From Ascaris suum (Eukaryota > Nematoda > Chromadorea > Rhabditida > Ascarididae), in NCBI GenBank assembly GCA_013433145.1, contig CM024173.1:1831101-1895100 (forward strand): a stretch of DNA of 64,000 bases, written 5' to 3'. The notes beneath the pieces were generated by a model. That model made no database searches, was not told where the DNA came from, and was given only the letters and a program-made list of their open reading frames with translations. Both the position numbers and the translations under genes were made by a program. This document shows positions 28,867-41,685 of this stretch, piece by piece. Every line of letters begins with the position of its first letter. Within the stretch, counting starts at the first letter, position 1.

Positions 28867-31800
28867 TTATCCAACGCATATACCATTGTTGCATATTCCC
28901 ATTGGGCATTGACCATTAACACATGGTCCATCTAAATTAAATTATATAATATTTTAATGCAACTCACCAGGAAGCCCACCTCAGTTTCATAACTAAATTT
29001 TTAAAAAGCCTCTATTCAAATAGTGAATCCGGACGCAGCCTCTCCCACATGACAGCTTCTGAAGGAACGAAAGCATTAGCTGAGTCGTATAAACTCAAAA
29101 TTATGGTACTTGGCAAATCAGGTCCAACATTGCAGAAGCTTAACAATAAAAATCACACAGTGAGGTATAGAAGCAGGTTGTGATCAATGTGCAAATTACA
29201 AATAAACTGGAAGTAAGCGGCGTTTTCATACTTGATGCCATTTTGCTTATTCACTTTGCTAGTGGAGTCCACATGGATAGTGATACATGAAGCAAATCGC
29301 ATAGACGCTGGAATAACGCAGCTGGTGGCAATACGCAATGATGACAACACCAAACTATCCAGTACTCAAGTGGATCACATAAGCCTTATTGAAATTCACT
29401 ATGGAAACCGTATTCCCCTTGTACAAGCCTTCTCACCATAGCCCTCTGCCAACTATGTACACCCGCTCCTGGAATCTCCCAATGCCGCACTCTTTTTCAA
29501 GGAATATAACCCACCTCCTTCCTTCTACGTCCAAAAAAACAGGTCTTCTCTCGAACTATGTTGTGGAAAACGGCCATGCAGCGACTGTGCTTTTGCATAG
29601 AGCTAAGGGATACGTGTTTTTCTCTGCTCCGTTATATTGCGCACTTTTCTCTGCTTCTTATCCTAATAAACCCATTTGTTATCGCATGCGTTGGAGACAC
29701 TCAACAGTTTGGATCTGCTAATGTGCTCAATTACTCTTGTTCAGCTCAGAATTCCAACCAACTGCATGTGCGTTGCTTAGTTTAATAAACGTGCACGAGA
29801 CGATATGTGCTTCAGTGCAATGGCATTGCAAGTTGAAAGAAGTTATTGCAAGGTTTGTGGTGCATCGATAAGCAACGGTGCGTAGGTGAACAACTAATCG
29901 AATGTATGCCTCTGCACTGGTCAGCTTTCAAGCTCGAGAACGGTATAGGATCTGCTCGCATTACCCATGGACAATTCCTATCCCATCTCCTTATACAACG
30001 CGGATCACAAACAAGTGAGGCTGTTAGGCGCATCGCCTAAAAGTGTCGTGTTGAAAGCTTGACGAATGACCCCCTTCCCCCTCCTCCCATTGCATCTTTT
30101 TAGGCGCATCGCCTGACATCCCCGCAACATAAAATGACCTAATTGAAGGAAAACCCACCATAAATTTGAACGATTCTGCACAAGTTGTGCACGCGGTTGA
30201 CAAATGTTGAACAAAATATCGCAATCTTCTTTACAAGTTTGGCGAATAATGGAAACAGTAGCTTAGCAGATTTTTCTTTAGCAGGCTCCGAATCGGTGTC
30301 ACAATGGCTGCGAGTGCAAAATAGCGTGTAAGCTTAAACTAACATTTATTTGGTGCACTGAGACATTGTCCATTCGAACAAGCGTAACCGTCTGGACATT
30401 GGCCATTCACACAGGGACTTATTGCTGGAACATTAATGTAGAGCTAATAAAACGAGAAAATCGAATAGAGCACCAGAAATGCAGTTTTTGATCAGCAGCG
30501 CCTATCAGATCTTGGTAATTATCTGTGGACGTTTACGATAAGAGATTAGGCGAAATGGCCAATGATAACGTTGTTTACCTCATTTCTTCTCTTGTATATC
30601 AGTGTTTTTTCGGTTTTCTTTTTGAAAAATATAAAGTGGCTGTTGTATATGTTCATTCTGAAAACTAGGACTATGCAGGAAATTTTCCCGGGGTGGGAAG
30701 CGTGGAATGAATGAGGAAGAAACGAGGAGCTGCGGATGCATATTGAAGAGAGAGCGTGGTTTTTATTTGGCATGTGCGCAGAAAATATGGCAGAAATATC
30801 AAGGAAAGTACCTATTTTTTTGAGCTCTGTGGAGTAAGTCTTTTTACATGGAATGATGAGGAATGAACTGTTTAAATTTTTGCAGTTATAAAAGAAATTC
30901 ACCAACGAATTTTTTAACGCGTTTTTTTACTATGACATAGTTGCCATAACTGTTTGATAAAATCTCGATTTGCAAACATATTCATTTCGTTGATCTTTAT
31001 TATCCGACCGGCCGAATATATTAACCTCCCCCCCCCCCCCACCCCATATTTTCATATTGGCGCCTCCAAGTGAATCTCTCTTTTTGCGTAATCTGTAGAT
31101 TTGAGAACAGGTCGTCTAATTTCATAGGTGAAGTGGAAAAAAGAGGATTCTTTGAACCTGGAACTCAGTATATCAAGTCAAATAGTAAGGTTCATCCCTG
31201 TGCCACTTTCAATAATTCCGCTCAGAATTTCCCTCATTGTAATATCGACAACCTAATATGACTACATCATTATCTTCTGCTTTCCTTACCACTTTTTGAG
31301 GACGAACGTTGTTTTATCGATGCATTAAATTTGATAGGAGCAGTTTCTGTCAATTTCACGTTTCGTTGAACATAAGAAAATAAAATATTTCAACTTAATA
31401 TTAATGAATCTATTGACTGCGATATTTTAGTCCCCCAATAAGATGCTCTAAAAAAATCTAGTTACTTGTACTGTTTATATGCGGTATAGTTGGAATAGTC
31501 GGCACAGTTGGCTTACGATAGCAACAACTACAATCGCACCACCGACGTGTTTCCACTCCTGAAATCTTTGAAATTTTCCCAAACAAAATAACATATCAAA
31601 TTGAAATCACTCTAAAGAGCTCCTCATAGAAAATTCCAAATAATTTTCCGAATTTTTATAAAAATTTTCCTTTGAAAAAAAAAACTCGCTTCACCACATT
31701 CATTGTCGTGTAGTGCTTGAGAGAATAAACTGATTATAGCGATACAATTTGCTTTGTTCATTCCGATTGAACGTCGCCTAATAGCGTTTTAGTTAGTGAT

Positions 31801-32251
31801 CATATATTAGCGTCGAAGAAACTGGGTATCTACATCCTAGGTCTAGCATTTACGCTGAAGTAAAGATTCTATTGTTGGCTCAAATGGCATGCAGAAGCGT
31901 CAATAAAACCTATGCTTAGACCTCTTCCACCCCCTCCCCTCCTCTCCCTTCTTTCCTGCTCCTCTTGAAAACCTAGTTAACAGTACCACATTTTTAATTT
32001 TTTTTTTGCATGCTCCGCTCCTTCTGAATTTAACTAAATATAGGGAAGTTTCGGGATCATCCTGTCCTCCTCCTTTCCCATACACCCTTCTTTGCTGAAA
32101 TGCTAGAATCAGCTATACGTTCGCTTTTTTTGATGAGGCGGAAAATAATTGCACTCATATTGAATACTCCAAGTAAGTAGATGAAGAGCAAAAATTTTAA
32201 TGAAATACCTGTAATAAGAAGTGCACCAAGCAAAAATATAGCGTTTATCAT
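28867..32251 (-). CDS. Small secreted cysteine-rich protein with two CC-type repeats (gene A)
   Basis: Five exons on the minus strand are proposed: 32209-32251, 31466-31558, 30344-30424, 29997-30020, 28867-28931. Every intron is phase 1 and the total is 306 nt, or 101 residues. Exon 1 is a signal peptide (MINAIFLLGALLITG). Exon 2 gives a Cys cluster (WCDCSCCYR) and a Pro/Thr linker (PTVPTIPTIP). Exon 3 gives SPCVNGQCPDGYACSNGQC, exon 4 is a 24-nt microexon, and exon 5 gives GPCVNGQCPMGICNNGIC and the stop. The Cys spacing matches the short nematode CC domain (Pfam PF04942, from memory), whose function is unknown. The product is predicted to be secreted. A tandem paralogue lies upstream at 34132-36151. 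The donor of exon 2 could instead be 6 nt earlier, and exon 3 has a weak GTTAGT donor. Confidence 0.62.
29235..29600 (+). CDS. Possible antisense nested secreted ORF, two exons
   Basis: Inside intron 4 of gene A on the opposite strand, exon 29235-29369 (MPFCLFTLLVEST to TKLSSTQ) can splice in frame through a 72-nt intron (CAA|GTGGAT to ACCATAG|CCC) to exon 29442-29600. The second exon has non-repetitive composition and ends in a Cys cluster (LELCCGKRPCSDCAFA). The model would be 97 residues. In the duplicated block at 34.47 kb the equivalent first exon has a stop after five codons, so that copy would be a pseudogene. The same block contains a conserved minus-strand ORF, so the coding strand is unresolved. 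Confidence 0.28.
30024..30116. repeat. Two copies of a TTAGGCG-CAT-CGCCTAA palindrome
   Basis: The 17-bp palindrome at 30024-30040 recurs with one change at 30100-30116. The first copy abuts the acceptor of the gene A microexon. The tandem paralogue lacks the palindrome at the same place. Confidence 0.85.
31028..31040. repeat. Poly-C tract
   Basis: A C13 run (poly-G on the minus strand) lies in gene A intron 2. Confidence 0.95.
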
Positions 32252-33212
32252 TCAGTACGCCGAAATTATAGAATGTTCAACGTTCTATCTCGCTGTTGAT
32301 ATAGACAAATTTTTAGGGACTTTTTTTGTTAACTATTGCACTTTTAGTTTATTATTAGAGACTTTTCATGAATATAAAATCGGTAATATCCTCTTCGATT
32401 ATTGCTAATATCGCATTTATTTCTATAGAGCAACACATCATTAGTGTTGTATTTGAATCGTATGATTCAACACAAGTGCAACGGATTATTGAAATCCTTC
32501 ATAAATGTATAATAAATACGACAAAATATGTGCGAAAATTGAGCTGAAAAAAAAAATCCACTCGATTAAACACTGCTAGAATTTTGCAACCAATCATCAT
32601 ATAGTGCTGCTATCAAATATTATGCAACATTGATCTCGATGATTGTTTAGCCAATCATAATTTTGACATGATTTCCTCAATTTGCTTATTTTTGTTATTG
32701 TTTTAAATTGTTCTCTCATTTTCCTCTCTTAGAAATATGCAACAAAAATATACTCTAAATTAAACTATTGAAGTCAATTTCTTCCTTAGGATACGTCAAA
32801 CGCATTAAGCTAATCTTCGTTGATATAATTAACAAAAAAAAAATATTTGGTAGAGAAAATTTTATACAATATATCCATTATATCATACAATGGTCTCTGT
32901 TTTTTTTTCTTTGCTTCCGCTTGTCGCTTTAACAGAACTTCTGACATAAAAACTTTACCACCTATTTCCGCGAAGATTTTTGAAGGTGAACGTGGTTTCA
33001 AGGTGTTTCACATACTGCTAGCGTCATTTAGAATATCTAAAGCTGCAAGATTGAAGGGAAAAAGTCAGTCGTAAAATGCAACCACATGCGTAAATCTTAA
33101 TTGTCAATTTTTGCTGGTAGTTCGATTCATTGGTCGCGTATTTCATAGTTTTCAAATCTTTATTGATAACACTTCAAAACCTAATAACAAACAAGGTGTT
33201 GTATTTCCTAAG

Positions 33213-33388
33213 ATATCTGTCGAGAAACTGCAAACTCCATCATGGGATATGCATTCAAGAATCGTAACTGCAATGCCATTTCAGAAGCACAGTCTCGACG
33301 ACTTGATGATATAGAGCGTTTCGTCGAAAATTGCATCGTCGATTTGAATTGCTCGAACATTCCATGTGCCGATCCCTTTGTGCTTTAG
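33213..33388 (+). CDS. Possible orphan terminal exon with cysteines
   Basis: After an acceptor-like TTTCCTAAG, a phase-1 frame runs 58 codons to TAG with protein-like composition (RRLDDIERFVENCIVDLNC) and five cysteines. It lies between the two CC-gene copies on the opposite strand. A further open stretch follows at about 33428-33561. No upstream partner could be fixed, although GERGFK at about 32985-33000 ends at a GTGTTT donor. Unknown function; it may be a remnant of another fast-evolving secreted gene. Confidence 0.25.
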
Positions 33389-34048
33389 TGAACCCGATCG
33401 TCATAATTGTCCGCTAGCTTAGAGCAACGGCAAACAACGGAAACGATGCTCTTCTCGAAATACCTGTTGAAAATAAACTGCAGGAATGGCCCACCGCTGG
33501 AGATGAAGAAGGAAACGGAGCGATCTTCTATGGAATGTTGAGTGTCCTTGTTTGCAGCTCTTAAATATCATCGAAATTCGTGAGCAGATTTAGTGGGTTC
33601 ACCAAAAGTTCTTAAAATCTTTGATGTCTGAAGAAGACTGTTGATGTAGTACCAAAAGGAAGCGCTAATTTCGAAACAGTTCATAGTAATGAGAATATTC
33701 AAAAAAAAAAGCTTCTCTTTAAGCGTGCGTTCACTTAAACATTTTTTTTCCAACAATAACTCCTTATAAATATGCACACCTTACTACTAGTCAACTCCTC
33801 TGGAGTTGTTGTTTTAGCGAGAGAATTGCTCTTCTAAAGTAAAACACCATAAATGGCTATATCCTCAACAAGCTGCCGCAAAAGAGCGCTAATCAATTTG
33901 ATTTTGAGGTTGAGTTAAATTAAGGATATTAAATGTTGTTATATTCTATGGAATAAACAAGTTTTTGATGCAATTATAAATCATTTTTGTTGTTATTAAT
34001 CTTCTCTTCACGTTTTAATCGGCAAATTAACCTAAAATGAAAAAAAAA

Positions 34049-34054
34049 TTTATT
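34049..34054 (-). terminator. Polyadenylation signal of CC-repeat gene B
   Basis: AATAAA on the minus strand lies 78 nt after the stop at 34132-34134, within the block almost identical to the end of gene A. Confidence 0.7.
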
Positions 34055-34131
34055 CCCGATATACGAAAAATAGAATCAACAACTGTCATCTGCGAAGTGC
34101 AACAGATTCTTCCCCTTGGATCGTCGATACT

Positions 34132-36151
<2,020 letters not shown>

Positions 36152-36674
36152 CTGAAATTTCCAAATGGCTCGAAGATTTATTCTTGAGAAATGTGTACTA
36201 ATGTTACTATGCAAGAATTTTGCAGTAAAATTTGTAGTTTTGTTTGGAAAAGAAATAGACTATTTTTGGTGGTCATCCAAAAATACGACTATATTCAACA
36301 AACATACAACACTTTAGATTGTAGAATTCGTACGATAACACATCTCAATAAGGCAAAAAATAGATATGATGTTATGAAATGATTGAAATATAACGTAAAA
36401 ATATCTGTTAATTGCTCTCTACGAGTGGTGAACTTCATCGTTCAAAGATTTTATAAACTTTCAGAAATATCATCTACCATAGAATATTGCCATGTGTTTG
36501 CATATCTTTATCTGTATGTATGTATCCTCCTCTAGCCGCTAATCTACTTAATGAATCAATATTCGTCTAGTTGGATTATTCATTTCAATGCAAATAAATT
36601 TACATATTCAGCAATTCATCGCTTTTTAAAAATATAATGGTTCATTTAATTGCCTCTCATTTTTAACTGGTTAC

Positions 36675-36794
36675 CTTCCAATAAATACTCCTAACCATCA
36701 ATGTACCTTTCCAATCAAAAGTTGTGAAACCGATCATCCTCGCAACTTCGGCACATTCTACACGGACTTTCATTATTTCCTCATCAATGGAAAA
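36675..36794 (-). CDS. Candidate internal exon of unknown protein
   Basis: A minus-strand frame of exactly 40 codons lies between a TATCTAATAG acceptor and an AAG|GTAACC donor, phase 0 at both ends. Its composition is protein-like (VRVECAEVARMIGFTTFDWK). I do not recognise the family. It does not fit the phase-1 exons of gene B, so it may belong to a separate or broken minus-strand gene. Confidence 0.3.
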
Positions 36795-36971
36795 CTATTA
36801 GATAAAAAGTATATGGCGAGGAGATCATTTCAACTATGAATCTACTATTCAACTGTTTTATTATTCTTTAGTAATTAAGTCAGTATTATGGCGGGCTATA
36901 CCAGGGGAGCACCTCTTCACGATGGAGCGAACATCTTCCCAGTGCGGGACAAGTAACGGGTTCCTGAGAGT

Positions 36972-36988
36972 GGGGGGGGGGGGGGGGG
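36972..36988. repeat. Poly-G tract, 17 bp
   Basis: A G17 run sits within the GC-richer block at 36890-37150. Confidence 0.95.
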
Positions 36989-37090
36989 TGGGCGGCTATA
37001 CCAGCAGAGCGTTATGCTCTTCAGATTCTACCATGCTGAAAAAGCTCCTAATAGGTCACAGGTTGACGATTGCGTGTCTGTGGCGAGTGA

Positions 37091-37150
37091 AACTCGACAG
37101 ATCGGCGCCGACGCTTAGCGAATAGACGGATCACTAGGTGAATCAGGTGA
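37091..37150. repeat. Dispersed repeat, copy 1
   Basis: About 60 bp (ACTCGACAGATCGGCGCCGA onward through GTGAATCAGGTGAA) aligns in the same orientation with 48561-48621 at roughly three-quarters identity. Both are GC-richer than their surroundings, suggesting the end of an old mobile or ncRNA-derived repeat. Confidence 0.6.
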
Positions 37151-38106
37151 ATTCAACATTATCGTTTGATTTATTAAGTAGAATGCAAAAATATCCATCA
37201 TAGCAATTCATGCGGCACGTTTTCTTCTTCACCTTCAACTTATTTGAACATGCTGCTAGAACATTCATCAATAATGCTTCAACTCTCTTGAATTCAATCA
37301 AAACGTTTAATCGTTGATGAGTGAAGAATTATTTCAGTGCTATCAGTCGATATTCACTTCCACTTTATGTGTATTTATTTGCATAAACGAAACATCGAAT
37401 TACGTATTGAGAGTATATTGCGTTTATTGTTCATTCTATTATTATATACTTTACTCGGAATACTCTATTCATGAATTCATGCGTTGAAACTTTGCACGTA
37501 TTATTGTATTAAAGAAGCACAATGAATATAATCAAACTTAATATTATATGATTGTGGAATTTATCATTAAATAATATCGTTTATGATAGTCACCTCATCG
37601 CTAATTACTCACTTTTGTTTTTTTTTTTCTTCAAATTTTTATTTGATTTAATTAAGAAAATATTCATCGCAAATAAATATCTCCTCGTATCGTTTTAATA
37701 CTTTCATTCCTACTCATAACGATGCAATGCTTTTGTCGAAGATCGACGCTAAATTTTATTTTAAATTCGATGATTCTTTAACTAATATATGACTCGTCCA
37801 TTCTCTTATTCTTTTTCACCTATTTATCAATTTTCTTTACGGATTCTTTAGCAGTCTATGTAAATTTCCTCTTTCTGTCATAATGTACGTTGGCGATTAC
37901 TAAAGAATTAACTCAAGAGGGTAATGTATTCAAAAGAATCGAATGCGTTTTCCTAGTCTATAAATAACAAATAAAAAGAACAACTTGTACTCTATTGTTT
38001 TTTTTTCGATCATCATAGTTATTAATATGTAAATTTTTGTTTGAGCGTTGATTTGCTCGAGCTAAATTTCCTTGAAAAGAATATTCGGAAATTTATTTGG
38101 AAATTG

Positions 38107-39870
38107 TCATTCGAAGTGATTCAAAGGTGATAGCTTCTGATTTCTTTTCGAATGGTTTTTCTTCGGCGATAAAAATTGTCCTTTGAATCCGAATTCCGGA
38201 GGAATTTTTTTTTTTGATATTCGATGAAATTGTTGAATAAACTTTTCAACGATATTATTAGCAGCGTCCTTTCCATCAATAATATCTTTTCCCACTTCCA
38301 ACACTTTTTGTCTCCCAACAAAAGTAAGCAGGTAGCGGGAATTGATGATTAATCCATCAATACCAGCTGCATCGTTGCTTTCCATGTGTTGGATTTTATC
38401 TTCGAATCGATTATTGAAAGGAGCGGTTTATCTTCTTTTCGTAAATTGTGCTCAATCCTGCCAGAGCACAGCTTCGACTAGAACTAAATGATACGGTCAT
38501 ATTCTCGCATTTCTCTCATGATTGACCTATCTCTTTTCGTTGACTCAACAAATCTTCGTTTGTTTTCAGCTTTGTTGGATAGAAAAGTGAACCTATTGTC
38601 ACACAGGCTCAGTTTCCTTGAATTGTTTTAACTGACTGAAATGAACAAAAAAATTAACGCAAAAGAAGAATGTGACGTCAAAACTAAGAACGGTATAGGT
38701 GAGGTTCTAACTATAGAAAACGAGAGAAAGTTGTCCCTGCGTTTCTCGATAATGTATTATGGTATATGTATAGAACGATAGTCATAGTTGAAAGCATCTG
38801 AAGATGGCCAGAACAAATGAAATTGCATTGGTTAAACAAAAAAAATTTAGAGAAGATGACAAAATTGGTCATAAATGTTGTTGAAAAAATTGGTCATAAA
38901 TGTTATTGTTGATATGACTTAACAAAATTTTCCTAAAGCACCTTATAGCTAAGCCTTCTATGCTTGTGCCTATTTGTCTGTCTATCCGACTGGCCTATTT
39001 GTGCCTATTTGTCTGCCTATTTGTCTGTGCCTATTTGTCCAACGCCCCAACTACGACAACTACGCGTGGTGAGATTAGTTGACTATAATCAACACCACAG
39101 TCTAACAACTGCTCCATAAATCCAAAATATTTGAGTGCCACCTCTTATGACCTGCTGACAGGTAAAAGCAATCTAGAACTTTATGGAAGTGGCCATATGA
39201 CAATTACGCAAATCAAGCATCATAAAATTTGTTGCTGAGGCGCAAATGACCGGCTATAGAGGGAAATTTAACAGATAAACGCAAAAGGCGATAATTTCAC
39301 TCTGTAGCCGGTCATTTGCTCCTCAGCAACAAATTTTATGATGCTTGATTTGTGTAACTTTTTGCATTTCTTAGTTCCTTCGAAATTGCAACCGTATCGT
39401 TTAGCTCGACGATTTGTGCTGCAGAAATTCGTGCCATACCTACATTTAATAAACCAAGAATTTGAGTGTGAGAAGTTTTCATTGTGAGCCAACAATCGAG
39501 AATATCGTTGAATATATCAATCACTAATCACTCTTCTTTACAACCCCATCTTAAAATACAGAAGATGAAACGCATTTAAAGCCCATCTCGGCGTTTCATC
39601 CTGGAATAATCCAGACGATTTACAAAGGAAGACCACTTTTAGGTAACGTTGTATATAGGAGAGCTCCTATAGAGTTCGTGAAAATCATCCTCATTCCTTA
39701 CACTCTTGAATCCTTTCTGGAAGGGAACGGGAAAAAAAAGAGCAACAATAAAATGCATCAGAAAAGACCTGAGAAACACAAGAAGAAGACATACCGATGA
39801 AGAGACTGCATAAAAGAAGAGTCGAGAAAAAAGCACTACAATAGAATCGACGAATCATTGTGAATAACAT
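38107..39870 (-). CDS. Putative secreted protein of unknown family, three exons
   Basis: Proposed exons are 39795-39870, 39440-39523 and 38107-38399, all joined at phase 1, giving 150 residues. The first exon is a strongly hydrophobic signal peptide (SAFFSTLLLCSLFI) ending at a GTATGT donor. The second encodes IDIFNDILDCWLTMKTSHTQ and ends at GTAG|GTATGG. The last runs 97 codons to TGA (GLIINSRYLLTFVGRQK, then DIIDGKDAANNIVEKFIQQF) with a basic tail. The last acceptor (ATTCGAAG) is weak. Two of the introns are short while the neighbouring CC genes have longer ones. No known family is recognised. The signal exon could instead belong to gene B, and it overlaps head-to-head with a plus-strand signal exon. 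Confidence 0.35.
38828..39045. repeat. Short tandem duplications
   Basis: AAAATTGGTCATAAATGTTG is duplicated at about 38860-38910. GCCTATTTGTCTG-type units recur several times at about 38968-39040. No gene content is visible. Confidence 0.75.
39202..39360. repeat. Long near-perfect inverted repeat (hairpin)
   Basis: The left arm (about 39202-39269) and right arm (about 39291-39360) are reverse complements over about 66 bp with only a few mismatches, separated by about 21 bp. The core AAATCAAGCATCATAAAATT is perfect in both arms. It lies in the intron between the second and third exons of the gene proposed at 38107-39870. No transposase is visible, so a MITE remnant or a hairpin RNA locus are the options. 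Confidence 0.88.
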
Positions 39871-39920
39871 GCGTAATATCGTTTTCCCACTTTTATTGGT
39901 TTTGGGATCAATACTCACCG
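39869..39920 (+). CDS. Candidate signal-peptide exon, plus strand
   Basis: ATG opens MRNIVFPLLLVLGSILTG and ends at ACCG|GTAAAT, phase 1. This looks like the signal exon of gene A (MINAIFLLGALLITG, also phase 1). A possible 18-nt phase-1 microexon with good sites follows at about 40093-40110. No CC-type exon is found downstream on this strand. Its start codon overlaps the divergent ATG of the minus-strand model, so at most one is likely real. Confidence 0.25.
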
Positions 39921-40110
39921 GTAAATAACTGAGATCACCTTTATGTAAATAGAGTAATTCCCAATAAATAGGTAATTCTTTCTTTTTTTTTTTGAAGCTT
40001 TATAGAATAATATAAGAAGAACTAGTTCTCACATAAAAATTCTACAATGTAAACAATTTCTGAGTCAGCGAAAATGTATAGCATTCCCCATAGATGGAAT
40101 TTCTAACAAA

Positions 40111-41685
40111 AGTAAGCAATTCTTATATAAAAGAAATGTGAGATGGAACGTTATACTTCGAGAGAGAGGAGAGGAAACGATACGGGAAATTTGAATAAAA
40201 GTTACAGAGAATTAGAATCTTCGAGATAAGCATATTAAAGTTTCTGTGAAGTGCTATGAAAATGATGATATAAGAAGTAATGGCCTGCAAATAATTCCTA
40301 TTTTATGGCTATTATTAATGTTTTATAGCAATAAGAGCACATCAATAATAGTAGCCAACCGAGCGAGCGATCACCTTTACAGGTACCTTATCAAATATGC
40401 AAATTTGTTTCCTGATCAAGCAACTTGATGGAGCGTTGATAGATGCATAGAACGAGCCTTATGCATTAAATAGGCATCATTCAACGAATTACATACTAAT
40501 GCAATGCATTGTACATGTTCATTACGATGAAAACTATGTGGAATGAATATTCCTGACTCGATAAAACCTGAAGTAAATTCTGCCATGTGCATTGGATTTG
40601 GCCATGCATACTTCGAGTAGTACCATTTCTGAAGTGACCAATTTCACACTTGAGCGGTACCACTTTTTAGACGACTATAGAAGTGTCAATGATAGATCCC
40701 AAGTAAGCCTAGACGGGATATATACCTTTGCAACATCTCTCCTAGGACGATATGGTTTAATTGAAAGTTTTTCAGATATTGCGCGAGAACTTTTCTTCTG
40801 GATAGCACTTCACCGACTTTTTTCTTCCCAACTTTCCATCGGAATGTTCGCCTCGACAAATCACATTCCCCCAAGCGAAAATTCTCTTCCCACTCCAAAC
40901 AAGTTAACCATCCACCATTTTGTTTCTGACAGACTCAAAAAATACTAACTCTAAATTTAAAGCAGCCGATAGATGAATTGCCCTGGATAGCAGCGAAGCC
41001 CAAAGAGTAACCAATCTTGAATCGTTTCTCGTACAAGTCTGCTTAAAGATATAAGATATAATCCGGCGACTCTTAAAATACCTGCTGACCCCTTCTTTCA
41101 TCTAATAGCCAGCAGCATAGATCACCGTTCAATAAGCTGCTAAGCTTTTCTCCCGTAGCATTTCTCAAACGAACCAAAAAAAAAAACATTTATTCACCAA
41201 CATAAATGAATACAACGAATAAAATTTGCTCATCTCATGTCAACAACAAGTTAGACAGCAACATTGCGGGTATTCACCACAAAGAAAACCGCTCCTGCAC
41301 CGTTCTCACTGCTACTCATAATTCACTGAAAACATTCACATCTTCGAAATATTACCCCCCCCCCCTTCCCCTGAAATACAATAGATTTGCCCTCGACCTA
41401 GCAAGCTAGGAAACCTCACCCAACAATCTAAACACCACTCTTTGGCAACAACACTTGATCACATCATATATTAACAGAAAAACTTCTCATGAAACGAAAT
41501 CAAAGTGCCCTGTTTTATGCATTTTTGAAAGATGCACGCCCAGATGTGTTATCACCCTCAAATCGAATTCCACAAGAGCGCACATGAAGTAGCAGCCCTC
41601 AACAACGCAACAATGAGGCAACAATAACACCAAATGAGATGCATCTGAGCATCAATCTAGGGCAGGATACGGCATCACGCATCGC
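40111..41685. other. Region between candidate exons and PA2G4
   Basis: It contains a 118-codon plus-strand frame (40592-40948) with protein-like composition but no recognised domain, overlapped by open minus-strand frames, and a C11 run at 41355-41365. A minus-strand AATAAA at 41189-41194 lies about 490 nt past the PA2G4 stop and could be its polyadenylation signal. I see no certain gene. Confidence 0.4.

Larger units (their letters stand above)
36152..38106. other. Gap between gene B and the 38-39.9 kb exons
   Basis: Mostly AT-rich and without a complete gene. It contains a candidate minus-strand exon (36675-36794), a G17 run (36972-36988) and a GC-richer block (36890-37150) whose right end is repeated at 48561-48621. 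Confidence 0.5.

Noticed and set aside
30546..30905. 119-codon minus-strand frame as the signal exon of gene A
   Set aside because: It has no signal peptide and no in-phase donor to the CC exon; the exon at 32209-32251 fits phase and hydrophobicity far better.
40592..40948. 118-codon plus-strand frame
   Set aside because: Protein-like but without a recognised family. The opposite strand is also open across it and no start, acceptor or partner exon is convincing.
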